A stretch of 64,000 nucleotides of DNA from Caulifigura coniformis (GTDB lineage: Bacteria; Planctomycetota; Planctomycetia; Planctomycetales; Planctomycetaceae), in contig NZ_CP036271.1 in NCBI RefSeq assembly GCF_007745175.1, positions 62,001 through 126,000 on the forward strand, written 5' to 3'. The position numbers and the translations under genes are program-made. Shown in pieces: positions 52,740 through 62,657 of this stretch (position 1 is the first letter of the stretch; each line of letters opens with the position of its first letter). Below the pieces are notes generated by a model. The model ran no database searches. It was not told the DNA's origin and saw only the letters and a program-made list of their open reading frames with translations.

Positions 52740-54149
52740 ATGCCCAACGAAACGTTCCTCGATCGCCGCTGGTTCGCCGCCGCCGTCCTCACGGCGTTCG
52801 TCGCGCTCGTTTACTGGCCAGTGGCCGGATTCGAGTTTCTGAACTGGGACGATCCGTGGTACGTCGTCGACAACCCGCTCGTCAAAAGCTGGGCCCCGGC
52901 GAACCTGGTGGCGGTGGCCACGGAGCCGTGCTCGAAGAATTTCGCCCCGGTCACGATTTTCACGCTGCTGGTCGAGCACACGGCCTTCGGACTGTGGGCG
53001 GGCGGTTATCACATCGTCAACGCCCTGATCCACGCTCTGAACGCGGTGCTGGTGCTCGTGCTGGTACGGCAGGTCACGAAATCCGGTTTTGCCGCATGGC
53101 TGGCAGCGATCCTGTTCGCCGTCCATCCGATCCAGATTGAGACCGTCGCCTGGATCTCGTCGCTGAAGTCGCTGCTGGCGGCGACGGGCATGCTCGTCTC
53201 GCTGATCTACTGGCTGAGGCCGGAGCGGACCGGTCGCGACGAGGCGATCGGGCTGGGATGGCTCGTGTTCGCGCTGCTGGCGAAGGCCTCGGCGGTGGTG
53301 GTCCCCGGGATCGTGTTGCTGTACGACATCCTCGTGCACCGCCGGAAATGGTCGGACGCGATGGCGCGGCAGGTGTTACCGGGACTCGTCTGCCTGATGG
53401 CGCTGTTCCTCAACATGCACGCCCAGAATCAGATCTGGGGCGGGACACGGGAACACTTCGACTGGGGCCGCGGGAGAATCCTGGCCGTCGACAGCGTGAT
53501 CGTCTGGCGGTACTTGCGAGTGCTGGCCGCCCCATTTGACCTGAGCGTCATGTATGACGTGGACGGCTCGAATCCGTGGCCGGCGGCGGCGGTGGCGACG
53601 GCCGCCTGGGGTCTTGTCACCTGGCTCGTGTGGCGCGTCCGTGATTCCCGGCCGGTTGTCGCCTGGGCCTACGCGACGTGGTGGCTGCTGCTGTTTCCGG
53701 TGCTGAACATTTTTCCGATTACCACGTTGATGAACGACCGGTACCTGTACCTGCCGTGCGTGCTGGTGTTTGCCGGAGTGGGCGTGCTGGTGGAAGCGGC
53801 CCTGTGGCGAATCCTGGCGATGCGTTCGCCAGGATTGGGGGTGCGAACGACGGTCGCGGTGAGCACGGGCCTGTTTGCGGCGGCGGTCATGTCGTACTCC
53901 GCGATGTCGATGCGGTATGTCCAGGCGTGGCGGAACCCGACGACGCTGTGGACGCACGCCCTGGTGCACAGCCCTGAGCTGCCGGTCGTCCGCATTCAAT
54001 GGGCCCTGACGCTGCATGATCGCGGCGAAACGCAGCGGGCCTGCGAAGTGCTGGAAGAGGTCATGGCGGGCTCGCGGGCCGATGAAGGGGACCGCCGGCG
54101 GATTGCCCGCCTGCTCGGCGAATGGCGTCCGGACGGATCGGCCAGCTGA
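52740..54149 (+). CDS. TMTC-like GT-C glycosyltransferase
   Basis: 469 residues, about ten membrane helices. Diagnostic regions: WDDPWYVVDNPLVKSW (GT-C catalytic Asp pair), ILFAVHPIQIETVAWISSLKSLLAATG, LLFPVLNIFPITTLMNDRYLYLP. The tail after about 410 is a soluble TPR-like segment. This matches the protein O-mannosyltransferase / TMTC group. It uses lipid-linked sugars, probably polyprenyl-phosphate hexose, which the GT2 at 10795 could supply; that link is only suggestive. The start is ATG 52740. Confidence 0.85.
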   Translation: MPNETFLDRRWFAAAVLTAFVALVYWPVAGFEFLNWDDPWYVVDNPLVKSWAPANLVAVATEPCSKNFAPVTIFTLLVEHTAFGLWAGGYHIVNALIHALNAVLVLVLVRQVTKSGFAAWLAAILFAVHPIQIETVAWISSLKSLLAATGMLVSLIYWLRPERTGRDEAIGLGWLVFALLAKASAVVVPGIVLLYDILVHRRKWSDAMARQVLPGLVCLMALFLNMHAQNQIWGGTREHFDWGRGRILAVDSVIVWRYLRVLAAPFDLSVMYDVDGSNPWPAAAVATAAWGLVTWLVWRVRDSRPVVAWAYATWWLLLFPVLNIFPITTLMNDRYLYLPCVLVFAGVGVLVEAALWRILAMRSPGLGVRTTVAVSTGLFAAAVMSYSAMSMRYVQAWRNPTTLWTHALVHSPELPVVRIQWALTLHDRGETQRACEVLEEVMAGSRADEGDRRRIARLLGEWRPDGSAS

Positions 54150-54256
54150 TTCGCCGGCCCGGGTCAGGCGGTGTTCCTGCTCCGGTGTTGTGGCCCGACC
54201 GAGCCGTGGCCCGTTACGATTCTCCGGCTGCTGTCCGTTCACCGGGAGAATCGCCC

Positions 54257-54991
54257 ATGCGTGCTCGCGTCACGTTTCTGGCTTCCGTTGCATCGCTCGT
54301 TCTCGGGCTGTTCGTGAACGATGCGCAGGCCGCCGAGCCCGAGCGGCCGGTGATGACGGTGAAAGCGACGAAGGATTTCGAGGTCACCGGCGCAGGAAAG
54401 GCGAAGGCGTGGGACACGGTCGCCTGGACGCCGCTTTCGATCCGGCCTGAGGCGGCGCACGACTACAAGACTCAGGTGAAGATGCTCTATTCGGAGACCG
54501 GTCTTTATCTCTTGATGGATGGAACCGATTCGAAGCTCACGGCCAGTTTCACGAAGGACCTGGAGCATCTGTGGACGGAAGACGTGTACGAAGCCTTCTT
54601 CTGGCCGGACGAGAAGCTGCCGCTGTACTTCGAATATGAGATCTCTCCGCTGAACTACGAGTTGCCGATCCTCGTTCCGAACGTGGACGGCAAGTTCATG
54701 GGCTGGACTCCGTGGATGTACGACGGCGGCCGGAAAACGCGGAAGGCGATCCACATCACCGGCGGGAAGGCGGAGTCGGGCGCCGAGATCCAGGGCTGGC
54801 GGGCGGAGGTGTTCTTTCCGTACGAGCTGCTGAGGCCGCTGGGCAATGTTCCGCCAAAGCCGGGGTCCCGCTGGCGGGCCAATTTCTACCGGATGGATTA
54901 CGACGGTGGAAAACGGACGCAGTGGGACTGGTCGCGCGTCGGCCCGAGTTTCCACGAGTTCGAGAAGTTCGGAACGCTCGTCTTCGAGTGA
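54257..54991 (+). CDS. Secreted carbohydrate-binding family 9-like protein
   Basis: 244 residues from ATG 54257, with a signal peptide (MRARVTFLASVASLVLGL, cleavage near AQA). The beta-sandwich has KAWDTVAWTPLS, VKMLYSETGLYLLMDGTD, EDVYEAFFWPDEKLPLYFEYEI and SRWRANFYRMD. This is the CBM9-like domain found in planctomycete secreted sugar-binding proteins. It has no catalytic domain. Possibly co-transcribed after the TMTC-like gene (107-base gap). Confidence 0.85.
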   Translation: MRARVTFLASVASLVLGLFVNDAQAAEPERPVMTVKATKDFEVTGAGKAKAWDTVAWTPLSIRPEAAHDYKTQVKMLYSETGLYLLMDGTDSKLTASFTKDLEHLWTEDVYEAFFWPDEKLPLYFEYEISPLNYELPILVPNVDGKFMGWTPWMYDGGRKTRKAIHITGGKAESGAEIQGWRAEVFFPYELLRPLGNVPPKPGSRWRANFYRMDYDGGKRTQWDWSRVGPSFHEFEKFGTLVFE

Positions 54992-55148
54992 CGGCAGTCG
55001 ACTGACTCGGGCCGGAGCGATCGGGAGGCCTGGGCGGTGGAGGATCGCATGTTGACTTTCTTCAACATCGATTCTTGCCATGCGTCGTGGCCGGTTTTAG
55101 CTTCGTGATACGGTCCACCTGTTCTCCATCACGGCCAAGGGTGCTGAC

Positions 55149-56021
55149 ATGACGCGGGCAATGCGCGCTTCGTTTCTGATGGTGATCCTCGCCAGTTCCG
55201 CGAGGACGGCCTCCGCCGAGCTGGTCATCAACGTCAATTTCACCGGTGATTCGCAGTTCTCCGCGGCGTTCGATTCGGCCGCGCAAATCTGGCAGAGCCG
55301 GCTTGGTGGATACCAGAACGGATTCGTCGTGAACCGGACGGCGGGAAGCAGCTATCTCAACGGGCAGACCGTATCGGAAGTGTTCATCAACGCCGTGATC
55401 GCTCCGGGAGACGGCGTGGGAAATGTTCTCGGCAGCGCTGGACCGTCCGAGCTCGTGCTCGACGCGGCCGGTTTTTATCTCACGACCGACGGGGCGATGA
55501 CGTTCGATTCGTTTGATGCCCAGAACGTGCTGGACAATGGGAACTGGGAGAACCTCATTCTCCATGAAATGGGGCACGTGCTCGGCTTCGGAACCTTGTG
55601 GGAACTCAACGGCGTCTACGACCCGCTGGGCGATCCGAGCCACTTCACGGGAGCGAACGCCATCGCCGCGTGGAACTCCGAATTCGGCCAGACCGGCATG
55701 CCGGATGTCGAGCAGGAGGGGGGCGGCGGAACGGCCGGCGCACACTGGAACGAGAACGTGAACGGATCGGGGCCGACCGGAATCGAGGATTCCCTCGGTC
55801 GAGACATGCGTGACGAACTGATGACGGGCTGGCTGAACCCCAACTCCTTCATCAGCGACATGACGGTCGCGTCGTTCATCGACATCGGGTTCACGGGTGT
55901 CGAAGCCGTGCCTGAGCCTGGGACCCTGGCTCTTTCTTCGCTGGCGTTCGGGGCCGCGGTGGTGCGTCGGAGGCGTTCGCGGAGACGGAAGGACAGCCGT
56001 GGAGTCAGGGTTTGCCCTTAA
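55149..56021 (+). CDS. Secreted zinc metalloprotease-like protein with PEP-CTERM anchor
   Basis: 290 residues from ATG 55149. Signal peptide to about 24. The zinc site is LHEMGHVLGFGTLW (HExGH with a following Gly), and RDELMTGWLNP is the Met-turn-like segment that points to the metzincin/leishmanolysin-type group. The C-terminus is a PEP-CTERM tail: VPEPGTLALSSLAFGAAVV followed by an Arg-rich stretch. It is anchored or sorted by the exosortase system. The active-site motif is intact. The next gene carries the same tail. Confidence 0.88.
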   Translation: MTRAMRASFLMVILASSARTASAELVINVNFTGDSQFSAAFDSAAQIWQSRLGGYQNGFVVNRTAGSSYLNGQTVSEVFINAVIAPGDGVGNVLGSAGPSELVLDAAGFYLTTDGAMTFDSFDAQNVLDNGNWENLILHEMGHVLGFGTLWELNGVYDPLGDPSHFTGANAIAAWNSEFGQTGMPDVEQEGGGGTAGAHWNENVNGSGPTGIEDSLGRDMRDELMTGWLNPNSFISDMTVASFIDIGFTGVEAVPEPGTLALSSLAFGAAVVRRRRSRRRKDSRGVRVCP

Positions 56022-56145
56022 TTCGGCGGTTTCTGCCGACAGCGAATTTCCACCGCCCTGGCCGTCCCTACATTTCCCGCAAGCTGCCGTCGCGGGAAAC
56101 GGGCAGTGGTTTTGAGACGGATCGTCGGGCCTAAGGCGGTTAAGG

Positions 56146-57156
56146 ATGTTGCTGAAGTTGCTGGCTCCGTTCATCGGAGCGAGTTGTGTCTTTGTGTCAC
56201 AGGTTGCTTTCGCTGAGCTGGTGACCGGATTCGAGGTGGTTGTTGGCGGCAATCTGAGTGCCCAGTCGCAGATTCAGGGACGGACGATCGTCGGCGGAAA
56301 TGTGCAGGGAGGATTTCCCTCCTTCGGCACCGGGCTGACGCCCGCGGCCAGTTTCAGCTCGACCGACGTGCTCGTTGTTGGCGGGAGCCTGCAATCGAAT
56401 GGAATCACCATGCAGGCGGGGGACGCCCGCCTGGGTGGCACGCGCGGCTCGGCGAACGTGAATCTCAACGGGCCCGGCAGCGAACTGTTCCAGAACGACG
56501 CGACGGCCGCGCCCCGGGCTTCCGCAGCCACCGCAATGCTGCGTTCGGCCTCGGATTACTTCAGTGGTCTCGTCGCCGATAGCGGTATCATCGTGAACGG
56601 ATCAAACGTCACGTTCAATGCCGCTCCGGGCGCGGACGGTGTGGCCGTGTTCGACGTGCCCGCCGCACTGCTCACGCTTCAGAACGCCAACTTCGCGCTG
56701 GCCACGGCCGGACTTCCGGCGGGGACGAGTTACATCTTCAACGTGGTGGGAGCTGTGACGGGGACGCCGATGGGGAACTTCGGCGCCGGTTTCCAGACTG
56801 CGGATGTCCGTTCTCACGTTCTCTGGAACTTCGAAGACCAGACGTCGCCCTTATCTCTCAGCCGCGAATGGTACGGCTCGATCCTGCTGCCGGATTCGAA
56901 CCTGAACACGACCAGCGCCATCAACGGCGGCGTTTATGTCGGAGGCGATTTCACCACGAGCGGCGATGTGCGGCTGGCGGGCTATATTGGGCATGCGGAG
57001 TACACGCCCTCGGCCGTGCCGGAGCCGTCGAGCATCATCCTGACCGCACTTGCCGGTGTCGGACTGGTTTCCGCGCGACTTCGACGCCGTTCGTTGTCGC
57101 GACGTGCGGCCGCCGTTCAGGGCGCCTCGGCAACGGGAACTTCGTTGAGCGTGTAG
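56146..57156 (+). CDS. Choice-of-anchor A protein with PEP-CTERM anchor
   Basis: 336 residues, ATG 56146. Signal peptide, then repeated short glycine-rich beta strands ([51 protein letters not shown]), which match the choice-of-anchor A domain, then a PEP-CTERM tail [20 protein letters not shown] with a basic end. Surface or matrix protein. Its last 40 bases overlap the end of the opposing gene at 57117. Confidence 0.85.
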   Translation: MLLKLLAPFIGASCVFVSQVAFAELVTGFEVVVGGNLSAQSQIQGRTIVGGNVQGGFPSFGTGLTPAASFSSTDVLVVGGSLQSNGITMQAGDARLGGTRGSANVNLNGPGSELFQNDATAAPRASAATAMLRSASDYFSGLVADSGIIVNGSNVTFNAAPGADGVAVFDVPAALLTLQNANFALATAGLPAGTSYIFNVVGAVTGTPMGNFGAGFQTADVRSHVLWNFEDQTSPLSLSREWYGSILLPDSNLNTTSAINGGVYVGGDFTTSGDVRLAGYIGHAEYTPSAVPEPSSIILTALAGVGLVSARLRRRSLSRRAAAVQGASATGTSLSV

Positions 57157-58622
57157 TACGCCTCGGCGTGGAGCAGCGGTTCGCCAGCGGCCGATTTCAC
57201 TCCCGGGGCGGTGAGCGTGTGAACGTGGCCGCGCTGAAGCGACTGGATTCGCAGGCGGACGCTTTTGCCATCGGCGCCGACGGTCGCCGACTCAATTGTC
57301 GCGGTGGTCGGATCGACTTCCGGGCTGCCGTAGGATGACTGATAGATGTAGGTGTGCGTCTTCATGGTGTAGGAAGCCGTGTCACCGGCCGTCTTCGCGT
57401 CGACGGGCTGCGTGAACGTCAGCTCGAAGCCGTCGGACCGGGCGCGCATTTCGTGGATTTCGAACGGCGTCTTGCCGGTCCAGTCGAGTCGCTCGATCGA
57501 GAAGGGCTTCGTGCCGCGCGAGCCCCAGCCGCGATTCGTGCCTCCGACGAACATGGCGCCGCTGGGGCCGAATTCGACCGGCACGGTCCCTGAACCGAAG
57601 CCTTCCCGGAAGGGGAAGCACGCGCCCTGGTAGACGCCGTTCACCTTCTCGAGGAAGCAACGCATGACGGTGCTGAACGTCTGGTCGCCGACGAACATCT
57701 GTTTCTGGAACGGGCCGAACTTTCCGCCGGAGAGATCGCAGGCGACGCCGCTGGCCGACTGCCCCATTTTCGCGTAGGGGAACAGGATCGCCGCGGGTTC
57801 CAGTTCGGGGACCTTCTCGCGTTCGACGATCATCCGCCCGCCGCTTTCGGGCTCGGTCGGTCGTTTTCCCAGGGCCGCGGCGGCGGCGGGGAGGTCGTAC
57901 CATTTCCAGCCGCCGGGGTGTCCGACGAAGCGGCCGGGCGTGAGGTGCTTGAGTCCACAGGTTCCGTTCCAGGGGCCCTGGTTGTCGGTATAGAAGGGCT
58001 CGCCGTCGGCATCAAAACCGATTCCCCCCGGCGAACGGACTCCACTGGTCGTCGGGATCAGCGTGCCATCGGGAGTGATGCGGACGCACCAGCCGCGGTA
58101 GGGGACTTCGCTGGAGAAGGAGCCGGTGAGGCAGAGGACGACCCAGAGGTTTCCCACCCTGTCGAACTTCGAGCCGAAGGCGTACTCGTGGTAGTCGCCG
58201 CTGATGCCCCAGTCGTCGTTGACGACTTCGAAGACGTCGGCGACACCGTCGCCGTTGGTGTCCTTGATTCGGGAAACGTCGTCGCGCTGGGTGACGTAGA
58301 GCCAGCCCTCTTTCTCGGCGAGGCCGAGCACTTCGTGGAGGCCGTGGGCGAAGCGCGAGAACTGCGAGGCTTTGACCTGGGGGGCGAGGGGATCGCGGAT
58401 CATCCAGATTTCGCCGCGGCGGGAGGAGACGGCTAGTCGGCCATCGCTCATCCATTGGAAGGCACCGGCTTCGAGGACGACATCCTTCGGAACTTCGAAG
58501 GTGGTGATGCGATAGAACTCGTTTTCTCTGGCGGCCAGTTTGTCATCGGCCGGGGATGCGGCGGCGGGGAGGAGCGCCAGGAGTGCGAGCAAAGCCAGCC
58601 GCGGCAGGAGCGAGTCCATCAT
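57117..58622 (-). CDS. Secreted quinoprotein-like beta-propeller (soluble PQQ-dehydrogenase type)
   Basis: 501 residues from ATG 58622. Signal peptide ([15 protein letters not shown]). The propeller has [55 protein letters not shown] and [22 protein letters not shown]. Most like the soluble glucose dehydrogenase (PQQ) / DUF7133-type propeller of planctomycetes. I do not see enough to assert PQQ binding. It is convergent with the PEP-CTERM gene and overlaps its end by 40 bases. Confidence 0.82.
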   Translation of the reverse strand: MMDSLLPRLALLALLALLPAAASPADDKLAARENEFYRITTFEVPKDVVLEAGAFQWMSDGRLAVSSRRGEIWMIRDPLAPQVKASQFSRFAHGLHEVLGLAEKEGWLYVTQRDDVSRIKDTNGDGVADVFEVVNDDWGISGDYHEYAFGSKFDRVGNLWVVLCLTGSFSSEVPYRGWCVRITPDGTLIPTTSGVRSPGGIGFDADGEPFYTDNQGPWNGTCGLKHLTPGRFVGHPGGWKWYDLPAAAAALGKRPTEPESGGRMIVEREKVPELEPAAILFPYAKMGQSASGVACDLSGGKFGPFQKQMFVGDQTFSTVMRCFLEKVNGVYQGACFPFREGFGSGTVPVEFGPSGAMFVGGTNRGWGSRGTKPFSIERLDWTGKTPFEIHEMRARSDGFELTFTQPVDAKTAGDTASYTMKTHTYIYQSSYGSPEVDPTTATIESATVGADGKSVRLRIQSLQRGHVHTLTAPGVKSAAGEPLLHAEAYYTLNEVPVAEAP

Positions 58623-58729
58623 CGGCAACCGATTCTATGACGAGGAGAGGCGCGTCACTTCTATTGGGCGGCCACCCCCGGAACAAGCGCACCGCAGGTG
58701 ATCGGAGGGTCTGGAATGGTCCAAGGGCT

Positions 58730-58759
58730 TTGACAGGTCGGTTCGACGCGAGGTATCCT
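58730..58759 (+). promoter_or_regulatory. Sigma70-like promoter for the second DUF1559 gene
   Basis: TTGACA at 58730-58735 and TATCCT at 58754-58759 with an 18-base spacer, 45 bases before the ATG. Strong -35. Confidence 0.65.
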
Positions 58760-58803
58760 TTTTGGCCTGTTGAAACTGAGTCTCAAGTCCGGAAGTCGAA
58801 GTC

Positions 58804-59754
58804 ATGAAGTCGAAGTCCCGCGGTTTTACGCTGATCGAGCTCCTCGTTGTCATCGCCATCATCGCGATTCTGATCGCGCTGCTTCTCCCGGCCGTTCAGC
58901 AGGCGCGGGAGGCGGCCCGGCGCACCCAGTGCAAGAACAACCTGAAGCAGATCGGGCTGGCCCTCCATAACTACGAGAGCACGCACCGCATCTTCCCGAT
59001 GGAGACCTATTACGGTGCGGCCCAGAACAAGTACCCGCACTACTACAACAGCTGGATTCCGCAGCTGCTCAGCTTCTTCGACCAGGGGAACCTGGGGAAC
59101 AAGTACGACCACAACTATTCGTTCTTCGACGACGAGAATCGCGAGGCAATCCAGACACGTCTGGAAGTCTTTTCCTGCCCATCGAGCCCCGGGGGAACTC
59201 AGATCACTCAGTACCTCCGCCGCCGCAAGTCGGCGTGGGAAATCCTGACCATTCCCGGCGGGTTTACTGCGGACTACGCCGGGCAGCGGGGCATCGCGTC
59301 GGGCACCTATCCGGTCTACGTTCCGGGCGCGAGCAGCCCCACGAATGAGGGAATCTTCGGAGGGGGGCAAGGAACCGGTTTCAAGAACATCACCGATGGC
59401 ACCTCGAACACGATCATCGTGCATGAATCGACCAGCCGTCATCAGGAACTGGTCAACGACCGCGTGGCCGGCAAGATTGTCGTGAAGGTTCCGGAGTTCG
59501 GCTGCTGGTTCGATTACTGGGCGGGTCCGAACGCTGGCTGGATGTACGGATTTCAGGACAATGGGACGACCCAGAAAGGGCCACGCTTCCTCAACGCCAC
59601 GAACAAGTGGGCGAATCCGTGGTCGTCACACACGGGTGGTGTGCATGCGGCGATGGCTGACGGGTCGGTCCGCTTCCTCAGCGACAACATGAGCAACATC
59701 ACGTTCATTGGAATGTGCACGGACAGCGGCAGCGAAGTGCTTGGTGAGTTCTAG
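58804..59754 (+). CDS. DUF1559 prepilin-like secreted protein (second copy)
   Basis: 316 residues. [20 protein letters not shown] gives the same prepilin signal as the gene at 96; [16 protein letters not shown] is the DUF1559 helix, and [21 protein letters not shown] is the H-X9-DG tail. Start ATG 58804 with GGAAG upstream. It is followed in the same direction by a lipoprotein of the same type as the one at 1345. Confidence 0.93.
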   Translation: MKSKSRGFTLIELLVVIAIIAILIALLLPAVQQAREAARRTQCKNNLKQIGLALHNYESTHRIFPMETYYGAAQNKYPHYYNSWIPQLLSFFDQGNLGNKYDHNYSFFDDENREAIQTRLEVFSCPSSPGGTQITQYLRRRKSAWEILTIPGGFTADYAGQRGIASGTYPVYVPGASSPTNEGIFGGGQGTGFKNITDGTSNTIIVHESTSRHQELVNDRVAGKIVVKVPEFGCWFDYWAGPNAGWMYGFQDNGTTQKGPRFLNATNKWANPWSSHTGGVHAAMADGSVRFLSDNMSNITFIGMCTDSGSEVLGEF

Positions 59755-59816
59755 GCTGCCAAGAGTGCGGCGCGGGCGTGTGGTGTCGAGTCGACCTGGT
59801 GCGGAAGTTGAGTGGG

Positions 59817-60281
59817 ATGTTCCGAAGAGTCGTTGCAAGCCTATTGTCAGTGGCGCTGGTCGGTTGCGGAGCGGAGGAGGACGTTCGTCCAGCGCTTCAA
59901 CCGGCCCAGGGAACGCTGACGATCAATGGCAAGCCCGCGCAGGGCGCCCTTGTCGTTCTTCATCCGGCGGATGGCAAGAACTTCGATTCGCGAGGGAGTC
60001 GTCCGCAAGGGGCTGTCGGACAGGACGGGGCGTTCAAGGTCACGACCTACCAGGATGGGGACGGCGCTCCGGCCGGGGATTACAACGTTGCGATCCTTTG
60101 GTTCGGAAAGAGCGGAAACGCCAGCGCCGACCTGCTTGCGGGCGCGTATGCCCGTCCTGAACAAACCGGCATCCGCATCACGGTGGCTCCAGGGAGCACC
60201 GAACTCGAGCCGATTGAAATCAAAGGGGCGCGGCTGATGGCTGCGCCGGCGAAACCGAGCAAAGACCACGACGGTCTGTGA
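59817..60281 (+). CDS. Carboxypeptidase-regulatory-like lipoprotein (second copy)
   Basis: 154 residues from ATG 59817. Lipobox ALVGC (Cys17). A beta-sandwich with QGTLTINGKPAQGALVVLHP and DGAFKVTTYQDGDGAPAGDYN, paralogous to the lipoprotein at 1345. It has a 62-base gap from the DUF1559 gene and is on the same strand, so they are likely one transcript; this differs from the convergent first pair. Confidence 0.85.
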   Translation: MFRRVVASLLSVALVGCGAEEDVRPALQPAQGTLTINGKPAQGALVVLHPADGKNFDSRGSRPQGAVGQDGAFKVTTYQDGDGAPAGDYNVAILWFGKSGNASADLLAGAYARPEQTGIRITVAPGSTELEPIEIKGARLMAAPAKPSKDHDGL

Positions 60282-60346
60282 CTTCACCATTTCCTCGCGT
60301 CGACTTCGGCGGCGAGACCTCGATTGAAAGAAGGCAGGCCCTGACC

Positions 60347-62569
60347 ATGTCCCTCCAGCGCTCTCGACGTTCGCGTGTCTTCACGTTCGTCATGGGAATA
60401 GCGATCGCGTTCGGCTTCATTCCTGCGGTCCACGCGCACGACCATCAGGCTCCGACGACTGCGACCGGCGATGTCATCAAGTCGTCGAAGAGCGGCGCCT
60501 GGTCGAGCACGGAAACCTGGACCGGCGGAAAAGTGCCCGCGGCCGGGGCGAAGGTGCTGATCCAGAAGGGGCACGAAGTCCTGTACGACGTGAACTCGGA
60601 GGCCGTGATTCGCGGCATCCAGGTCTCCGGCGTCCTGAGGTTCGCGACCGATCGTGACACGCGACTGGACGTGGGGCTGATCCGGATCGAAGCGATCGAT
60701 GAGTACAGCGAACTCGGTTTCGACTGCGCGCATTTCGATGATGCGGCTCCGCATGCCAAGGGGCCGGGCCCGGCGGACAATCAGCCGTCGCCGCCGGTCG
60801 CGCGGGCGGCTCTCGAAGTGGGCCTGCCGGGAGCTCCGGTTCCCGCGGACTTCAAGGCGCTGATCCGGCTGCATTACATCGAGGGGATGGACAAGGAGAC
60901 GTGCCCGGCGATCCTGTGCTGCGGCGGGCGGATGGATATCCACGGCGCGCCGCTGGAGCGGACGTGGGTGAAGCTCCCCTACCAGACAGCCAAGGTGGGT
61001 GAGGCGCGGCTGGTGATGCCGGCCCATCTTCCCGGGTGGAAGAAGGGGGACAAGATCATCATCTCCGGGACGACCCGGCAGTTCGGCTACATCGGGACGC
61101 GCTACCGCAAGGAAGGGGAGCAGAACAGCGTCGCTGACAATCCGACGACCGAAGAACGGGTCATCACCAGCATCGGGGGGAAGTGGGGCAACTTCGATTC
61201 TCCACTGCAGATCGTCCGGCTCGACAAGCCGCTCGAATTCGATCACCTCGGAGCGGGCGAGTACCGCGCCGAAGTGGCCAATCTGTCACGCAACGTCGTT
61301 GTGGAGTCGGCCGATCCGGAAGGCGTTCGCGGACACACGATGTATCACGTCGACTCGGCCGGGAGCATGAGCTACGCCGAGTTCCGGCACCTGGGCAAAG
61401 GAGGCGTGCTCGGCAAGTACCCGATCCACTATCACCTGGTCGGTGACACGATGCGGGGAAGCAGCCTGATCGGTCTTTCCGTGTGGGACAGCCACAACCG
61501 CTGGATCACCGTGCACGGCACGCAGTACCTGCTGGTCAAGGACTGCATTGGCTATAAGAGCATTGGCCACGGTTATTTCCTGGAAGACGGGACCGAGGTC
61601 TACAACATCTTCGACCGCAACCTGGCCGTGCAGGCGCTGAAAGGGAAGCCGCTGCCGAAGCAGGTGCTGCCGTATGACGGCAACCTGGGGTCGGGTTACT
61701 GGTGGGCGAACAGCCTGAACACGTTCACCCGCAACGTGGCGGCCGAGTGCGATGAAGACGGCTTCCGCTACGAGGCGGTCGATCGCGACGACATCAGCAT
61801 GAAAATGCCGATCCTGCAGAAGGATGGTTCGATGCAGGACATCGACATCCGCACGCTGCCGTTCGTGCGGTTCGACCAGAACGAAGCGCACTGCCAGCGG
61901 CTGTTCGCGCTGAACCTCGGCGGTTTCCCGGGGGGCAACGGCGGGAAGGACCGCGATGTGGAAGGGGTCGGGCCGGATGTGAAGCATCCGTTCGTGATCC
62001 GCAACATGAAGATCTGGAACTCGCACTGGGCCTTCCACGGCGGGACGCCGTCGGTGCTGATGCAGGACGTGCAGATTCACGACTGCGCCTACGGACTGTG
62101 GCGGAGCATCATGGATGGCCACGAGCATCTGCGCCTGAACTTTTCGCAGGTGAACACCACCGTGTTCTACCCGCGTTCGATCGGCGTGCCCCAGGAAGAT
62201 GACGGTTCCTACGGCGGGTACTCGTTCCTCAAGCCGGTCGACGACTTGCCGCCAATCACGGTCATCACGCACATCGAGCCGCAGCCTTCAGGGCTGATCC
62301 GCGTGCGGGGCGTCACGACGGACAACTACGACGTCAAGACGGTGGTCGTGAACGGCCAGGCGGTCCGGCCGACGGCGGAGAACTTTGCGGAATGGGAGAT
62401 CGACCTGCCCGCGGCCGGTCCGGATGCCGGCGTGCGGCTGGTGGCTCACGGCGAGGACGCCGAGGGGAACGTCGAGACGCTGGCTCACCGCCGCGACTTC
62501 CACGCTTCTCCGGCGACGAACGAGAAGCCGGCTGAGAAGAAGCTGGTGCGTCACCACGATCATCACTGA
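60347..62569 (+). CDS. G8-domain (CEMIP/TMEM2-like) secreted beta-helix protein
   Basis: 740 residues from ATG 60347, signal peptide (VMGIAIAFGFIPAVHA). Residues about 47-170 form a G8 domain: SGAWSSTETWTGGKVPAAGA, VLIQKGHEVLYDV, and IQVSGVLRFA. A right-handed beta-helix follows with many short repeats (SYAEFRHLGKGGVLGKYPIHYH, FLEDGTEVYNIFDRN, NSLNTFTRNVAAECDEDGFRYE). The C-terminus ends in His-rich HHDHH. Related eukaryotic proteins bind or degrade hyaluronan. Here a polysaccharide role is inferred. 65-base gap from the lipoprotein. Confidence 0.88.
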   Translation: MSLQRSRRSRVFTFVMGIAIAFGFIPAVHAHDHQAPTTATGDVIKSSKSGAWSSTETWTGGKVPAAGAKVLIQKGHEVLYDVNSEAVIRGIQVSGVLRFATDRDTRLDVGLIRIEAIDEYSELGFDCAHFDDAAPHAKGPGPADNQPSPPVARAALEVGLPGAPVPADFKALIRLHYIEGMDKETCPAILCCGGRMDIHGAPLERTWVKLPYQTAKVGEARLVMPAHLPGWKKGDKIIISGTTRQFGYIGTRYRKEGEQNSVADNPTTEERVITSIGGKWGNFDSPLQIVRLDKPLEFDHLGAGEYRAEVANLSRNVVVESADPEGVRGHTMYHVDSAGSMSYAEFRHLGKGGVLGKYPIHYHLVGDTMRGSSLIGLSVWDSHNRWITVHGTQYLLVKDCIGYKSIGHGYFLEDGTEVYNIFDRNLAVQALKGKPLPKQVLPYDGNLGSGYWWANSLNTFTRNVAAECDEDGFRYEAVDRDDISMKMPILQKDGSMQDIDIRTLPFVRFDQNEAHCQRLFALNLGGFPGGNGGKDRDVEGVGPDVKHPFVIRNMKIWNSHWAFHGGTPSVLMQDVQIHDCAYGLWRSIMDGHEHLRLNFSQVNTTVFYPRSIGVPQEDDGSYGGYSFLKPVDDLPPITVITHIEPQPSGLIRVRGVTTDNYDVKTVVVNGQAVRPTAENFAEWEIDLPAAGPDAGVRLVAHGEDAEGNVETLAHRRDFHASPATNEKPAEKKLVRHHDHH

Positions 62570-62599
62570 TCGCAGTCGCTGCGAAGTGGTTTCCAACAA

Positions 62600-62644
62600 A
62601 AAGCAGCCGCCGGGAGGAAGACCTTCCGGCGGCTGCTTTGTTTG
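62600..62644. terminator. Terminator between G8 gene and aldehyde dehydrogenase
   Basis: 14-bp stem AAAGCAGCCGCCGG (62600-62613) with CCGGCGGCTGCTTT (62626-62639), 12-base loop, followed by GTTTG. The A-rich left side makes it work for the minus-strand gene too. Confidence 0.8.
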
Positions 62645-62657
62645 ATCAGTGATGGTC

